NCBI GenBank assembly: GCA_023238725.1
Contig: CM041546.1
Location: 13,198,528-13,262,527 of the forward strand
Direction of reading: 5' to 3'
Origin: Scortum barcoo
Taxonomy: Eukaryota > Chordata > Actinopteri > Centrarchiformes > Terapontidae
DNA length: 64,000 nt
The notes under the pieces are model-generated. The model ran no database searches. It was not told where the DNA came from and worked only from the letters and a program-made list of their open reading frames with translations. This document shows, in pieces, positions 10,321-23,200 of the stretch (positions are counted from its first letter, which is position 1; every line of letters begins with the position of its first letter). The position numbers and the translations under genes were made by a program.

Positions 10321-13300
10321 ATACTGAGTTCATGGGTTTAGTCCATGTGTGAAAGTATTGCAGGTAATGGAAAAGGAGTCCATTGAGTTCCAAGGTGTAT
10401 CTCTAGAAGTCCTCATATGGAGCTCTGGGCCACTCGACCTTCTCTCCACAACACAGACACAGATCATGTCCCCACCAGGCCAGTGAACCTCAGACAGATG
10501 GACCGCTATCAGTTTTGACTGCTCAGAAAAAGTGTTTTCAGAAGACAGATGATCCGATTTCTGCCCATGTCCTGGTGATCTGTGGTGAATTTTTCAAAAA
10601 CTGCAATACCGCAGCAATGCAAGTGCAGAAAGTTGTTGGACAGATGGACCCAGATGTCCCATCATAGGTCAAGTTGCTCAGGCTTCACTCTGGTCCTGAG
10701 TATTAAGGGACTCTTCTGCCATCTAGTGGTGAAAAAGAGGAGTTGTCACAGACTCAGACTTTTTTGATCGTTTGTCTGGGAGGTGTCTGGGCATGTGCAG
10801 CACAGGTGAGTGTCTGTAACTAATCAAACCATTGTTCTTAGTGTTTATGTCTATTTGGTGTGCAGAGAGAGACACTGAAACCCCGCAGGGACAGGTAGAG
10901 TCAGAAGACACGCAGGTTTGTCCAGAAAACTGTGTGTGTATCTGTGTTTGTGTGTTTTGGTTTCCATGAGAACCAGTTTTACTGTGAGACCTGCAGAGTG
11001 ACTACAGCATTTCAGTACAGACCTCCAGGGTTCAGGACTTTCTTTAGAAACAAGGTCAGATCAAGGTTAAAGTGTAAAGTGGTAAAGTGTAGACAGTGGA
11101 AAAGACAGAGGTCAAGGTTAGCAAACAGGCTAAGGTAACTGCCGGGGCTATCAGGGGCCAAAGGCTTCAGCTTCACCGTGTTTAGTAGTTTATACTTTAT
11201 CTTAGGACTGTCACTTTTTTATGATAAAACAAGGGAAAAAATAATTAAACTAAAATGAACTTGTGAAACTTAAATATCCAAGCTCACCAGGTGATTTGTC
11301 TTGTGGTCCAGCAGAGGGGGCTCTGCTTGGCCTAACGTATGCATTGTTGACCTATCAATGAACGAGGTTAAGAAATAAAACTGGAGGAGGACACTTGCGA
11401 GCAAAGCCATGCTGAATCACAACACTGAAGCAAAAATCACATAATAAGTCCCTTTTGTAGCGTAATTTCATGCATTCCCATTCCCAGCAATGATATAAAA
11501 TACACACCACACAGTAAATTCATCACAACTCGGAAGCTCAAGCTGTACTGCACATGAAATGCAGAATTTAGAGCACCAACACAGAGATGCATGAACAACT
11601 ATCAGAAGTGAACATAGGCATATAGTTACAAAAGTATTTTTTTTAGAGAAATTGAAATTCTGTTAAAAATATATGGCTGATGTATTAATGATTTAATATT
11701 TAAAGCGCCAGTCTGTAAGATTAGGAGAATCTCCCAATTTTACCCACTGAAAGTGCTCTCATTTTGGAAATCAGAGTGTATATATGTTCCAGGCATATAT
11801 TTCCAGCTCCTCTTACTACGGTGTGCAGCTGCTCACCTTCAAAGCTCCTTTCCACAGCGATGCTCTATCCATTTCTTTCTTTTTAACTTTTTTAACTCAC
11901 TTTTCTTCATTTCCCTGTGTCTTATCGATCGTGTAAACTGTTGTTTTGTCATTGCTTGTTGTTTATCCACCGTTCAGTCCTCTCCTAGTTAGTGCATGTG
12001 CAGTGGAGCTGAGCCTTTGAAGGAGCAGCGATTGAACCTTTCAGATACTCTGTTCTGATCGGTTGTTTTGACCACAGTGCGGTGGGTTCTTGTTAAATGG
12101 CCTTAGAGGAGGCATCAGGTGGAGTAGGAGGAGTCTGATTTTTATCACAGATTATCTGTCTAATGTACTACTGTCAGGTTATAGTGACAGTTTAACCAAA
12201 TATGACTAAAAGTAATTTTGAATAAGTTACTTACTTCAACTTTAATACTGTTTTAAATCTCCAAACCTTTCGAATGAAATTTTAAGACGTGAAAAGATTT
12301 TGCTCCATAGTGACAGCCACACTGCATCCAGGACTAAAGCACATCATAAACTGAATCGATCATAATTATATAATCTTGAATCAAATTAGTAGTTTTAGAA
12401 TAGTTTTAATTTTAATTAATAGTTTTAGAACCCTCATGGTGCATTTAACTAAACGGCTGAGCTCGATCGACTTAACAAACATTCAGTGTTCAGAGAAACA
12501 ATCGGCAGTCGGGGTAGCTCATAGTTGCCTGGGATGCACCGTGGGTTAAGAGGTTAAATCATTTAACATTTAAAAGTGAAGTTTAAGGAATAGAGCACCA
12601 GCCAATGTGGGCCTCCAGCACGTGTAGATGAATATGTGTGATTCAACATCAGCCACATTGGACATGCCTTTGACTCACAACTCTGATTCTTAAGGTGCTG
12701 TCAAGTCATGCCATTACATCTCTTCATCTATACTGTGCACTAATTACTGATCAAAACCACCAGCAGCTTAATGGTATTGGTTTTGGTTTGGAAACAAAAG
12801 ATTTTATCAGTTTCTGGTGTAGCGTGACTGTATCTATATCAAAAATAATCTCTGAAAGAAGGTGTTTCCTTTTGTTTGCAGGAGTTGCTCACTGTAAGCA
12901 AATATGAATCATTGCTTCCCGGTCGTGGTTTTGCTCTAGAAATTTTGACATGCTAGATGAAGAAGTGGTTTTTAGTTTAGATCTCACCAAGCTATTCGTG
13001 CAACCTCCTAGTTTCAAATGTATGAACCACAGATTACGCCAACAATTGCATGATAATCTGTAGATACTGTTCACAGATTTAGTCTTACGCTGATTATAGA
13101 TGGCAGCTTGAGAGTTTTGTCTTGACATTTTTGCAGATTAGCATCTTGTTTGTCTATTAAGGATTTTACCCTTTAACACATCATGCTTTATAGCTGGAGT
13201 TAAGTTCTCACAGTAATCTGTATCACATCTTCAAGTGTTAGTATAAATGTGTTTGTCTTAATCCTGTTTATTATATCATACAGTCAATTTATTGAAAGAT
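10321..13300. other. Intergenic DNA, no gene seen
   Basis: AT-rich sequence with scattered short open frames that have no recognisable protein similarity. It lies between the dispersed repeat and the 3' end of the RNase A-like gene. Confidence 0.5.
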
Positions 13301-13311
13301 CAATTAATCAC

Positions 13312-13317
13312 TTTATT
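13312..13317 (-). terminator. Candidate poly(A) signal of the RNase A-like gene
   Basis: TTTATT on the plus strand gives AATAAA on the minus strand, about 205 bases after the RNase stop codon. A second copy lies near 13288-13293. Both are plausible and the sequence does not decide between them. Confidence 0.35.
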
Positions 13318-13522
13318 CATGCACAGCTATCAAAAGCAAACAGACACAAGAATATAACAGTAGAATTTTTTGTTACAAAAATACATTTAAAAAAAATGGA
13401 ATTTCTCTCAGATTCTGTTTTTTGTGTATAATACCAACTTTAAATGTGCTCAGGGGGAGACTCCAAAGAGCAAAATGTTCTCTGATTAAAAAAATATTCA
13501 TTGCCTCATCTAGTGTCCCAAA

Positions 13523-14107
13523 TTAAAAAAAGTTAACAGCCACAAATAATAACACAAGGAGCAACCAGAGCCATGTCATTTTATAGCTGGGAGCGTGGTC
13601 TTTAGTTTGTGGGTATTGGCAGCCTTTGGCGTTGTTGTTTGGCGTTAAATTTCCAGGGTTCCCCTCGAAATGGACCGGTAGGCACTGATTGCCCAGCTGT
13701 TCACAGGCCAGGATCAGATGTTTGGTTTCCTCTTTGACGCTCTTGATTCCGCACGTCCCCTTTTCGCTCCTCACCGTGACAAATGTGAAGAGCTGCTGGC
13801 TGATGCAAAGGTTCCCCTCGAAGACCTTTCCGCCTTTTTTTGTGCACACGTCCTTCACCCTGTCCTGGTCCTTAGGAGGGAGGAAGGACTGGGTGGGCCT
13901 TTCACAGCCCCCGTTCTCTTTGATGTAATTCTGCCATTCGTTATGATTGAGAGTCCTGGGAGTGCCAGAGCGAATGTGGCGCTTGAGGAAGGTGCTGTAG
14001 CCGTTGTTATATTTGGAGAGCTGGCAGGGAGCTTCATTTTTAGCGAACGTTTGATGACCCAGCAGGAGACAGACGGCGAGAGTGAGCAATGCCCTGAGTG
14101 CAGCCAT
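13523..14107 (-). CDS. RNase A-superfamily protein with hydrophobic C-terminal tail
   Basis: A single coding exon of 194 codons. The start is ATG at 14107-14105, seven bases inside exon 2 (acceptor GGGACAG, exon from 14114). An earlier in-frame TTG lies in the same exon. Residues 1-22 are a signal peptide (hydrophobic core LLTLAVCLLLG). The mature part has FLKRHI (His44, equivalent to RNase A His12) and CLPVHFE (His146, equivalent to His119), plus eight cysteines. The signature CKxxNTF, which carries catalytic Lys41, reads CERPTQSF at 68-75, so the lysine is replaced by Glu69 or Arg70. RNase A Cys26 also appears to be Trp58 or missing. After Cys163 and a short linker come about 18 hydrophobic residues, 177-194, ending at the stop, like a GPI-attachment signal or a membrane anchor. 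Secreted RNases usually end soon after the PVHFD motif, so this is a lineage-specific form of the family. An angiogenin/RNase-like role is inferred; RNase activity is doubtful. Confidence 0.8.
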   Translation of the reverse strand: MAALRALLTLAVCLLLGHQTFAKNEAPCQLSKYNNGYSTFLKRHIRSGTPRTLNHNEWQNYIKENGGCERPTQSFLPPKDQDRVKDVCTKKGGKVFEGNLCISQQLFTFVTVRSEKGTCGIKSVKEETKHLILACEQLGNQCLPVHFEGNPGNLTPNNNAKGCQYPQTKDHAPSYKMTWLWLLLVLLFVAVNFF

Positions 14108-14344
14108 TACCAAGCTGTCCCAGACAGAAGCAAAGACAATAAGGTCTCAACAGCATGAACAAACACTTCACTTTACAGCTTTTCACTAGAGGCTTTTTCT
14201 ATTTTGCCAAGTAAGTGACATGACACGTAGGTAAGCAGTGTCTGCAGATTACAAAGCCACAGCTATCTGTCTTTGCAGTATTTTTTAAAACATAAAACCA
14301 GGAGAGGATGTGCACACAGCTGCTTGATCAAAGATCTCACTTAC

Positions 14345-14430
14345 CTTGTTTTGGCAGCAGTTGCTGCAGCAGTCGTCCGAGTCTAGTGACCTAAAAGCTC
14401 CAGGTGTGAGATCCTTTTTCTGTCCTTCAG
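14345..14430 (-). other. Noncoding first exon of the RNase A-like gene
   Basis: On the minus strand a good donor (CAAAACAAG then GTAAGT, boundary at 14345/14344) pairs with the pyrimidine-rich acceptor at 14115-14116. This leaves a 230-base intron in the 5' UTR, directly before the coding exon. That layout (noncoding exon, short intron, whole CDS in one exon) is typical of the RNase A family. The upstream edge of the exon is approximate. Confidence 0.55.
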
Positions 14431-16579
14431 TCACGGTTCCACATTTCATTTCCCGTTAGTGTGAGTGGGAGTGGCTTAAACTGCGGGTGCATTACCTCAA
14501 TGCGTCCACACAGCTGTGCTTTAGAGTAGAGGTCATGGTGATCCAGTTACAGTTCGACATAGGTCCAGTGAGTTATTTTTGGATGCTCGCTGTGTTTTCT
14601 TTTAACATATCTGTAGAATAACATTTAATATATATTTGAGTAAATATGATTGTGGGATTTTTTTTGCTCTCACATCCACATGTGAGATGGGTATTATTGA
14701 AGTGAGAAAAATCTAATTGTGGTAGAAAATGGTGTACTTGTTGATTGAATTAGGCCATTGAATTAGATTATGAGCTGTACAGTAAAACAAACAAACAAAA
14801 AAAAAACAATGTGTTGTCTGCTTAATATGCCTAAAAAGATCAAAATCTTGATAATTACCAGTTAAATCTACAGGAATTCATCTTGTTATACCACTTCTGT
14901 ATTTATTCTCTAATATTAAGGATACTTGTACTTGCTTGAGATTTAATTAACAGGGCCAAAATATAAATTGATCAAAGATATTTGACCAGCAGTTTAGATA
15001 CATGCATAGATACTGTTCACATGGTATTTTATTCAGATCAATCTGAGTAAATGTGGAAAAACATATCTCCATTTCTGATTGATTCTATTAGGCAAATGTT
15101 AACATGATATTTAATCAAAATAAATTAAAAATGAGCTAAGTGGCGTCATAAAGTCATCATTAGAACAGGTGAAAGTACTGCAGTCAGCTTCAGTGATTTA
15201 AAAAAGTGCTTTCATAAGTAAAATATAAGTAGAGAGCTTCCTCATTGTCTAGTCTCATTTCTGATTTCCCTATCCATCTCTCTTAAACTTGCTCAGTCTG
15301 TGCAGATCTTTGTGATATGAGACAACCATCAGTCCTCTGGAGCAAAAAATAATAATAATAATAATAATATAATAATAATAAGCACTGTCATCCTGGAAGA
15401 GAGCACTCCCAAAAGGATGAAAATATTTCCTTTAAACCAGCTCAATGGAGTTTTTAAACAGCCGTGAAAGAGTGTCAATTTAATACCTCTTCCTCTGTGT
15501 GATTTACTTAAGCAAACAAGACCAACAGCGAGAAAATTTGCTAATAATATTAGTCTCTAATAGTTATTCTTAATACCTGCCATCAGGTCGGATTTTATTG
15601 CCAATGAGACAGTGCTGTGGTTTGCTATGACTGAATTCAAGTTGTTTCAGCCCCTAACTGAAGGTCCGTCTCTCCCGGTGAAGTATGAACCACGCATCAA
15701 GGAATGAAATGGAGAGAACTTATAACCTTAACGTTCGATGAAACACTACCACCTTTGTCCACTTGTACCAACAAAATCATCCATCCATCCTCTGTACGGC
15801 TAATTCTCACTCAAATATCCCAACTCATCCCTCTACTTTCTCTCTCTTTCCTCTATTTACTTCATGAAATTCTGGCATGAAGTACGAATCAGTCAAAAGT
15901 CTCATGTCCAAACATCCCAGCTTATTGGTCTCTGAGTCACAGTGGATTTGGAAGTCTTATGAAACAACCTAATCAAATTAATCTTCACTACAGTATAACT
16001 AACTTCCAGTGTGCTGCAAACAGAAACAAGATTAGAGGAATTAACTGTGTTGAAGCTTTAGGATTGTTACCCAGATTGTTTACCCGATGTGTTTACTAGA
16101 TTACCTAACTGGACTGTTTGTTTGAGATCGTTCAGATCTCAACAGGATCGACTGGACAGATTTTTGGCAGAAGTTCTGAGGACATTGTCGCCACAGTGCA
16201 CCACAAGAAGAAGGCAGGATCTCCAGAGCTTAGCGGTTTATTGTTTCCTTCTCTGTGTTTAATGCTTTGTGGCTCTGTCAGCAGTTTGTTCAGTTAAATT
16301 GCTATTAAGGTTTTTGTAAGATCGCTGGCTCTCTATGCATATCAGATGTAATGTTGCATTGTTGCCGTCCAATATTTCCCCACTTTTAAATAAATATAAT
16401 ACAAAATGTGGTCCGAACAAAACACACACACACGGAATAAATCTGTGCATCGCTACAGCTGCTTGGCAAAAAGCTTCTTAAAGTTGCATCATTCAAGCTA
16501 TTTAATTTGGCTTTATGATCCACATATTCTCATGCACACAGTGAAGTAATCAAAGCAGGTGACGTTGCTGTTCAAGTAT
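14431..16579. other. Intergenic AT-rich DNA
   Basis: No coding signal was recognised between the RNase A-like gene and the 3' end of ca14, only an AAT trinucleotide repeat and short shadow frames. Confidence 0.5.
15345..15380. repeat. (AAT)n trinucleotide repeat
   Basis: AATAATAAT units with one ATAT interruption at about 15367-15371. Confidence 0.9.
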
Positions 16580-16585
16580 TTTAAT
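16580..16585 (-). terminator. Candidate poly(A) signal of ca14
   Basis: TTTAAT on the plus strand gives ATTAAA on the minus strand, about 700 bases after the ca14 stop. It is the most plausible signal I saw, but it is the weaker variant and other AT-rich choices exist. Confidence 0.3.
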
Positions 16586-17286
16586 GAGGTGCCCATGTTG
16601 ACAAGTTATATACAGCAACAAAAAAAAAAATCGGACAGAGATAATAAATTGCACCAAAAGTCATTGTTTCCAACAGAGTGAACACATGTACATAAATATA
16701 ACTCATCCATTTACAACACGAATGTGCTAAATTACGCCGTAAAGTATGGACAGCATCAATTTATACTAAACACTTTAAATCCCTTAAAAGACCTCCACTT
16801 AAGATTTTGTCTGCTTTGTATCAATGCTCAAATTTGGGGCAAAAGAAAATAACGATATTACATCAGATAATATCAATTCAAAAGTAAACATAAGTCTATT
16901 ATATCACATACAGTGCAGTGTGCTTGTGTTTCGAGGCAGGATGAACAGGGTGAAATAACATGTGAAACAAAAAAAAGAACGACCAAAGGCATTTTACAAT
17001 GTATTTACATGAACTTATCGTGCATCCCAAGCATTGCAAGAGAAAAAACATACAACTTGTAGCCAGCAAATGTTTAAACCAAGTGCTTTAAACTGGAAAA
17101 AAATGTCCCAAGACTGGAAAATAATACTGAAAACGGTTAAGTGATCAGGGCAGCAGGTGATTTGTCCTGTGTCCAGTCTGCTATTTATAATCTTTTGTTT
17201 CCTGGTGCATTTATGACTGATAACACATTTGTTTCTGTCTTCTGAGGAGACGTGGAGTGTTCGCGAGCATCTGGAGAGGCTCTCGG

Positions 17287-20200
17287 CTAAGGCTCCGTCT
17301 GAGGCGATGGTGAGGGCTCTTCTTTCTTTTCTCCTTCAGAGGTCGAGTTCAGTGCCATGTCTTGTTTTTTCTCTTTCGCTTTCTCTGACTCCTTCACCCT
17401 GAAACACCAAAAGGGAAGAGTCATTCCGACTCAGTCATTTTATGAGCTGCAAGTGTGCCATCGGTGTAGTTTGTTATGTTATCCAGCAGAGGTCCTTATT
17501 TGCTAAAGAATGTGTGGCAGGCTGCGCACAACATCAGGGCTCTAGTATGCTATATGCTTCAATTAAACTCCACCGTGAGATGATAATTATATATAAAAAT
17601 CAGCACAGTCACTATATAATAAACATGGCTTCAGCACATTGCACAGTGGAGGCAAGTAGAGCATGTGTTCTTCAGCAGCCCCTTTTGCAATATAGTTTTT
17701 GAGTTGTTTATTGCCATTTTGCATGTATTAACATTGTTTTAGTCAGGTGACAAAACACGTAAAACCTCAAGAGTAAAGGATTATTCTTCTTAGTATAGAC
17801 TGATGTTATGGTTAGTCTAATACACAGGCCACATTCCCGAATGTTTATAATATGTATAATTATCTATAATTCTGTGGACTTTCCTTAATACTCTAATAGA
17901 GGTGTTAAAGTCTAGCCCAGGGGGATAAGTCACTATGGATGGGTGGTTAGAGCAGAGAAATGTGGTCAGGAATCTAACTCTCAGAGGTCAGAGTTAATAT
18001 TTTGAGGTCAAAGGCGATCATTTTGAATTGTGACCTTGGCATGGGAGCAGGCCGGTTACTGGGCAGGACGTCCCAGCTAGAGGTAGAGCTGTCGCAGATC
18101 AAAAGACAGAATCACATGACCGAGAACAGAGAGAGAAAATCTTGCATTCAACAATTCAAAGAGACTCACTGGCTCTTGGAGGTGACATTTTTAAGTAGTT
18201 TCATACAGCTGATTGACATTATAAGAGCCAGTTGGTTCCCAAAGTGACAAGACAAGGATTCAAGGGGCACACAGAGATACTAGGAAGTGATTTCACTGTT
18301 ATCTCAGTTGAAGATTACACAGACAGAGATTACAGGAGTGACTCATCTCCACTTTAAACATGAGTTCAACAACATGTCTGACATTGAAAATCATACTTTT
18401 GTCTTTAAGACTCGAGACTCTGAGATGACACATATTTGTGGGAACTTTGGGAACCCCTGATCAAAGCAGTGGGATGGGTAAATCACTGAGTTGTGGGGCA
18501 CAATGGGTGACCCACCACTTAATTATTATGAGATTATGAGCAAAAATCATGTTGGAAAACAGCCACGTTATTGCAGCAGGGGTCAGAGAATCAGATTATC
18601 CTTAGCGCTGATCTTAGAGTTGCTTTTAACTTTTATTGCAAAACCTTACAAAGAAGATTATTAATGTGAGATTGCCATTAGAGCCCAACCAACATGGTTC
18701 CAAGGCCAATACCAGTATCTGTCATCAGCCAGTAACAACAGTTATGCCAGTGTATTGATCTTGTAAAATAAAATGATTTGTATTATATTTCCAGTTTTCT
18801 AAAATATTGTATTGGTACTAATCCAAGATCTGCGCTTAAGGACACCTGCCATGCACATGAAGGAGAAGAAGAAGTCAAACAAACAACACTGTCAGTCGTG
18901 CATCCTTTGTCAGTACTGAGATCAGGTAAACCACCTGTTTACCGCAACTGTTTCACGGTGGAGGAGAGTAAAAAATCTGCCAGGAGATAGAAGATGGAGA
19001 ATGAGAAGAGACCGGATGCTTCCACAGTGATAGCTCCCACTGGTTCTGCAGATGGCTCAGTTAAACCAGAACAACACCATACTGGCGTGCCAGCGTCTGC
19101 TGCAGCCAACAAGGGCGGCAGACAGGCCTCTGACATGAGCTCTGCTTACCGTATCGTCTTCACGATGAAGCGAACGATTACTGCCAGACCTACGCAGCCA
19201 CACATCACTCCTATTACTATGGCTGTGACTTCACCTGCAGCAGGGAGAAAACACAAAAAGGCACAACACATGAAGGGAGACTTCCAACAATACAGATATA
19301 AACCAGAGTAGTTAATTATTTAAAGCATTGCTGTGATCATCAGTAGCATTGGTTACTGCGTTTTTGGCAAAAGATGAAGAGGATAATAACGTGACGTTTT
19401 ACCAGAGGAGAGCTCCTTCCCCGATTCTACAACAAATAAAAATCAAAAAAAATCATTAGAAATATCACAGTAGTCCTTTCTGTTTCACAGTTCAAAAACA
19501 TGTATTTGTGAGTTTATCTCAACAGAATCTGCTGTTTGGCTGTTTGAAAATGTTGTCTAGTCAGTGTTGCTGCCTTTGACAGCACTGCTGATATCACAGG
19601 CCTTCCAGTTCAGTCACTCACTACAATGAGCACTTTACACAAATTCTTTCTCCTTTGTCTTTGTCTACCACTCTGTCTCCCTCGTTCACTTCTCTGTGTC
19701 TCTTTTTTCCTCTCCCTTTTTTCTCAGTTAGACTCGCGTGATAACAATGGAGTCAGTGTTTCGTTTTTGCAAATCCTTTTCTCTAATCAGCTCGCAAACA
19801 AACACTGCAACCCCCTTTGCTTTTTCACCACTTCCCCTTTATTTCTGTCCCTCTCACTCTCTATTCCTGCCTTCCAAAGACTCTTTCGCTCAGACAAAGT
19901 CACTGGTAATCCTTAATATTCCCACATTTCTCTCCACATTCCTCTTTTCACTCGCTGCATGGATTTTACTAATTGCTAGCTTTGGTCTAAATGGCCACCC
20001 GCTGGCTTGTTTTTGTGGTTTGTATTATGAGCAGCGTGCTGGCATTATAACTTGACAACGTAGAAGTGCTGTTGAGTTAAAACACTGGAGTTCACAGCAG
20101 TTGTCTTTGACCTTTTGTAATGTTAAAGTATAAACTCTAAGAATATACCAATCACATGTTACTAATTGCTGCTGTTTATCAGGTAATATTTCAAAAAAAC

Positions 20201-23200
20201 AAAAAAGCACGTCATGATGAATGTCTGACCTGCGCTGAAGGAGCTGAAGATGACCCTGTGGTTGAGCGGCTGAGTCATGCGGTAGTTGTCCTGCAGCATC
20301 ATCCTGTCTGGATCTTCAGCTTTACTCGAGTAAAGTATCGTCTCCATCTTCAGCAGCTGGAGTGGAAGGGAAAGGGGTGTTGGGGGGGTGAAACAAACAA
20401 AACAGTTAAGTGAGTTGATTGACGTCGCAGTGAAAACTCTTTATCAGCAGCTCAAATGGAGTAAAAAATTATTAGTCAATTGTCAATCAATGAGTGTCTG
20501 GTGAGTAAATTGCACTCTAGTTTTATTCTTCTCTGGTACAAATAAGGGTAATTTAAATACCAGCTGTTACAAGATGTCTTACATTGTTGGCTGATTGAAG
20601 AAGTTCCTTCACATATATAATCTAGGACTTTAACACTTAACGGTGGTTTGGGGTTGTGATTAGATTCATTTATAGATAGATTCATGGTTATCAATTATCT
20701 CATTGTGATCACTATTGGATGTACAAATCAAATCAATCATCATCAGTCCTTTAATTAGGCATTAAAAACCAATTAAACACATGTTGGATAAGAAAGTCTG
20801 ACAGAGGATCCAACATGGATCAATATCAGAGGTCTGTGTCTGTATAAAAGGTCAGCTTTGAGTCAAGGGATGTGGGATTGACATCACCTGTGCCTTCGAG
20901 ATTTGGACCCTCTCATGAAACAATGTCCAGATCACACTCTGGTAACAGGGTGGTGTCGTTAGGGAGCCATTATAGCGATAGTAACGTCCCAGATCCTTCG
21001 GTAACAGAGATTGGATGTCAAAGGCTGGTATTAATGCCCTCTGATCTACCAGTGGGGAAAAAAGAGGAGAAAAAAATCAATATAGAAGTTCTTATAGGTG
21101 CTGCTGCTGGAGCAAAATAAAATCAGATTCAAAGAGTTGGTTGTAGCAGCACACATATTTTTATAGTCACAAACCCCCCTATTTTCAGACAGGTAGTCCT
21201 CATCGTATTTATTCAATGAACTTTGACTGTGAAGCTGGAGAATCCATTTAAATTTATTTTAATCAGAAAAAAAATGGAAAAGAAAAGTAGTGACAGAAGA
21301 AAAAAAAAAAGCATTCACTTGCCTTTTAAATCTTTGCTTGATTCGGAGAAAACATTCTTTCACACATCACTCATTTAAAATAAATAAGGACGTGGATTCC
21401 AAACCACAAGATGTGTTTTTAAAAAATTTCAAGCAGACGTACCAGCATGTCTGATGCGGCTCAGGTAGTTGATGATGTTGTTAAATGCCGGATTGGTCTC
21501 CTCACCTGTCTGGGGAAAACCAAAATTCAGGCTTAAATGTTTATTACATCGATTAAAATGGACTTCCTGTTCTTTCATAGAGTTGTGTATTGCTACCACT
21601 TATTAGTATTTTTTTAATACCACAATTAGAACTCCTAAAACAGCCAAGCCGTCCCTCTGTGTCATGGCTGCTGACATGTTGGGGTAGAGCTCAGAGTTGT
21701 AGTGCACCACATGCAGCTGGAGAGAGGAAGAACACCATTAGTTTGCCACTTATAAAGACAGAAAAAAAGACACCCTGGCAGCTGAGGGTTAAAAAAGCAG
21801 AAGAGAGGGAGAGCTGCATGCAAAGTTTTCCTTCTGAGAGAAAGACCAAAGAAAAACAAAGAGCGATGAGAAGACTGATGTGAAGGAGAAAGAGCTTAAT
21901 TGTCCCATTATGTAATAAAGTCCACTCACGCATGACAGCTTCCATTTTTTTCCCCACTAATATTCATCCTCTCCTTCATTTCATCAACTCTGCATGATTT
22001 TTGTCTTTTTAATCTGCTTAGGTTTCCTCACTCCTGAAGGAACTGGTGTGTTGGCATACCTGGACAGTGACAGATGGACAGGAACTGAGGTGCTGAGACG
22101 GCTTACCTTCGCTCAGTTCTATATTCTCTGTCCATCTTTTCCTCTCCTTCCAAAGGTTTTTCAGTCTCTTACATATTCTTTTTTCTTTAGCCAACAGCAA
22201 TTTATCCCAAAGGTTTCTCATCTGTTGCTCCTCTGTCTCCCCCCACCCTCCAGATGACAATTTGTGTGTGAGAAAGAAAGTGTAAGAGTAAGAGTAAAAA
22301 TAGGGATATAGTCACAGAGGAGAAGAATAGCAAGAAAAAAGAATGAAAGAGACTCAAACTTCCTTAAGTTCTAGACAAAAACCAACAGTGAACACATAAA
22401 TCCTGAAAAAGACGAGTTACTTGGGCCATAACTAACTACTATTTTCATTATACGATAATCTGCACATTATTTTCTCGATGCTAAAAAATCATAAGTTAGA
22501 ATTGCTAACCTGCGTTTGTATGCCTCTGCCAAATAATCAAGTTGCAGTTTACATCCATGTCTGTCCAGACTCATAAAATATATCTAGTGCTGACTTAAAA
22601 GTGCAAAATGGAAGTTATCGATATATCGACATTTATGAGTCCAGTACAATTTCCAGTGAGAATCATGCTGTCTTCATTTAGAGACTTTTACAGAGGGTAC
22701 TGATGATCAATATCAGCAAAATCAGTGACCTTGTGGTGGACTCATACAGGTACCTCTGGGTCCAAATCAATATATATATATTTTTTCCAAGTTGTTTAGG
22801 TTGAGCTTTTAGGTATTCATCATTATGTACTATCTGACTTTTGTATGAAATGTAATGTAATTACCATATGAATAGTTAAATTGTGACCACAACTGTGTTT
22901 TGTGAGGTGGCCTTTGACCATGGACCATCAATTTTTAATCACTTCATCCTTTCATCCTCCAAATTTGAAGAAATTCCCACAAGGAGATATTGTGTTCACA
23001 AGACGGACGGACATGGTCTGGACTGCACAATACTCAAAATATTTAGTTGATTTGTAAAAACGTATTTCCTTAAAACAGCTGGGCGTGGTAGTTTTTAGCA
23101 AACAATAAAGGTGTAAACAGTATTCTGTCATTTGTTGGTGACGATTTTCAGCAGCAGATTAATATATTTGGTGCATGTATGTGATCAATCACATATTGTG

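Noticed and set aside
13689..14158. Plus-strand frames opposite the RNase A-like gene
   Set aside because: Antisense shadows of the minus-strand coding exon.
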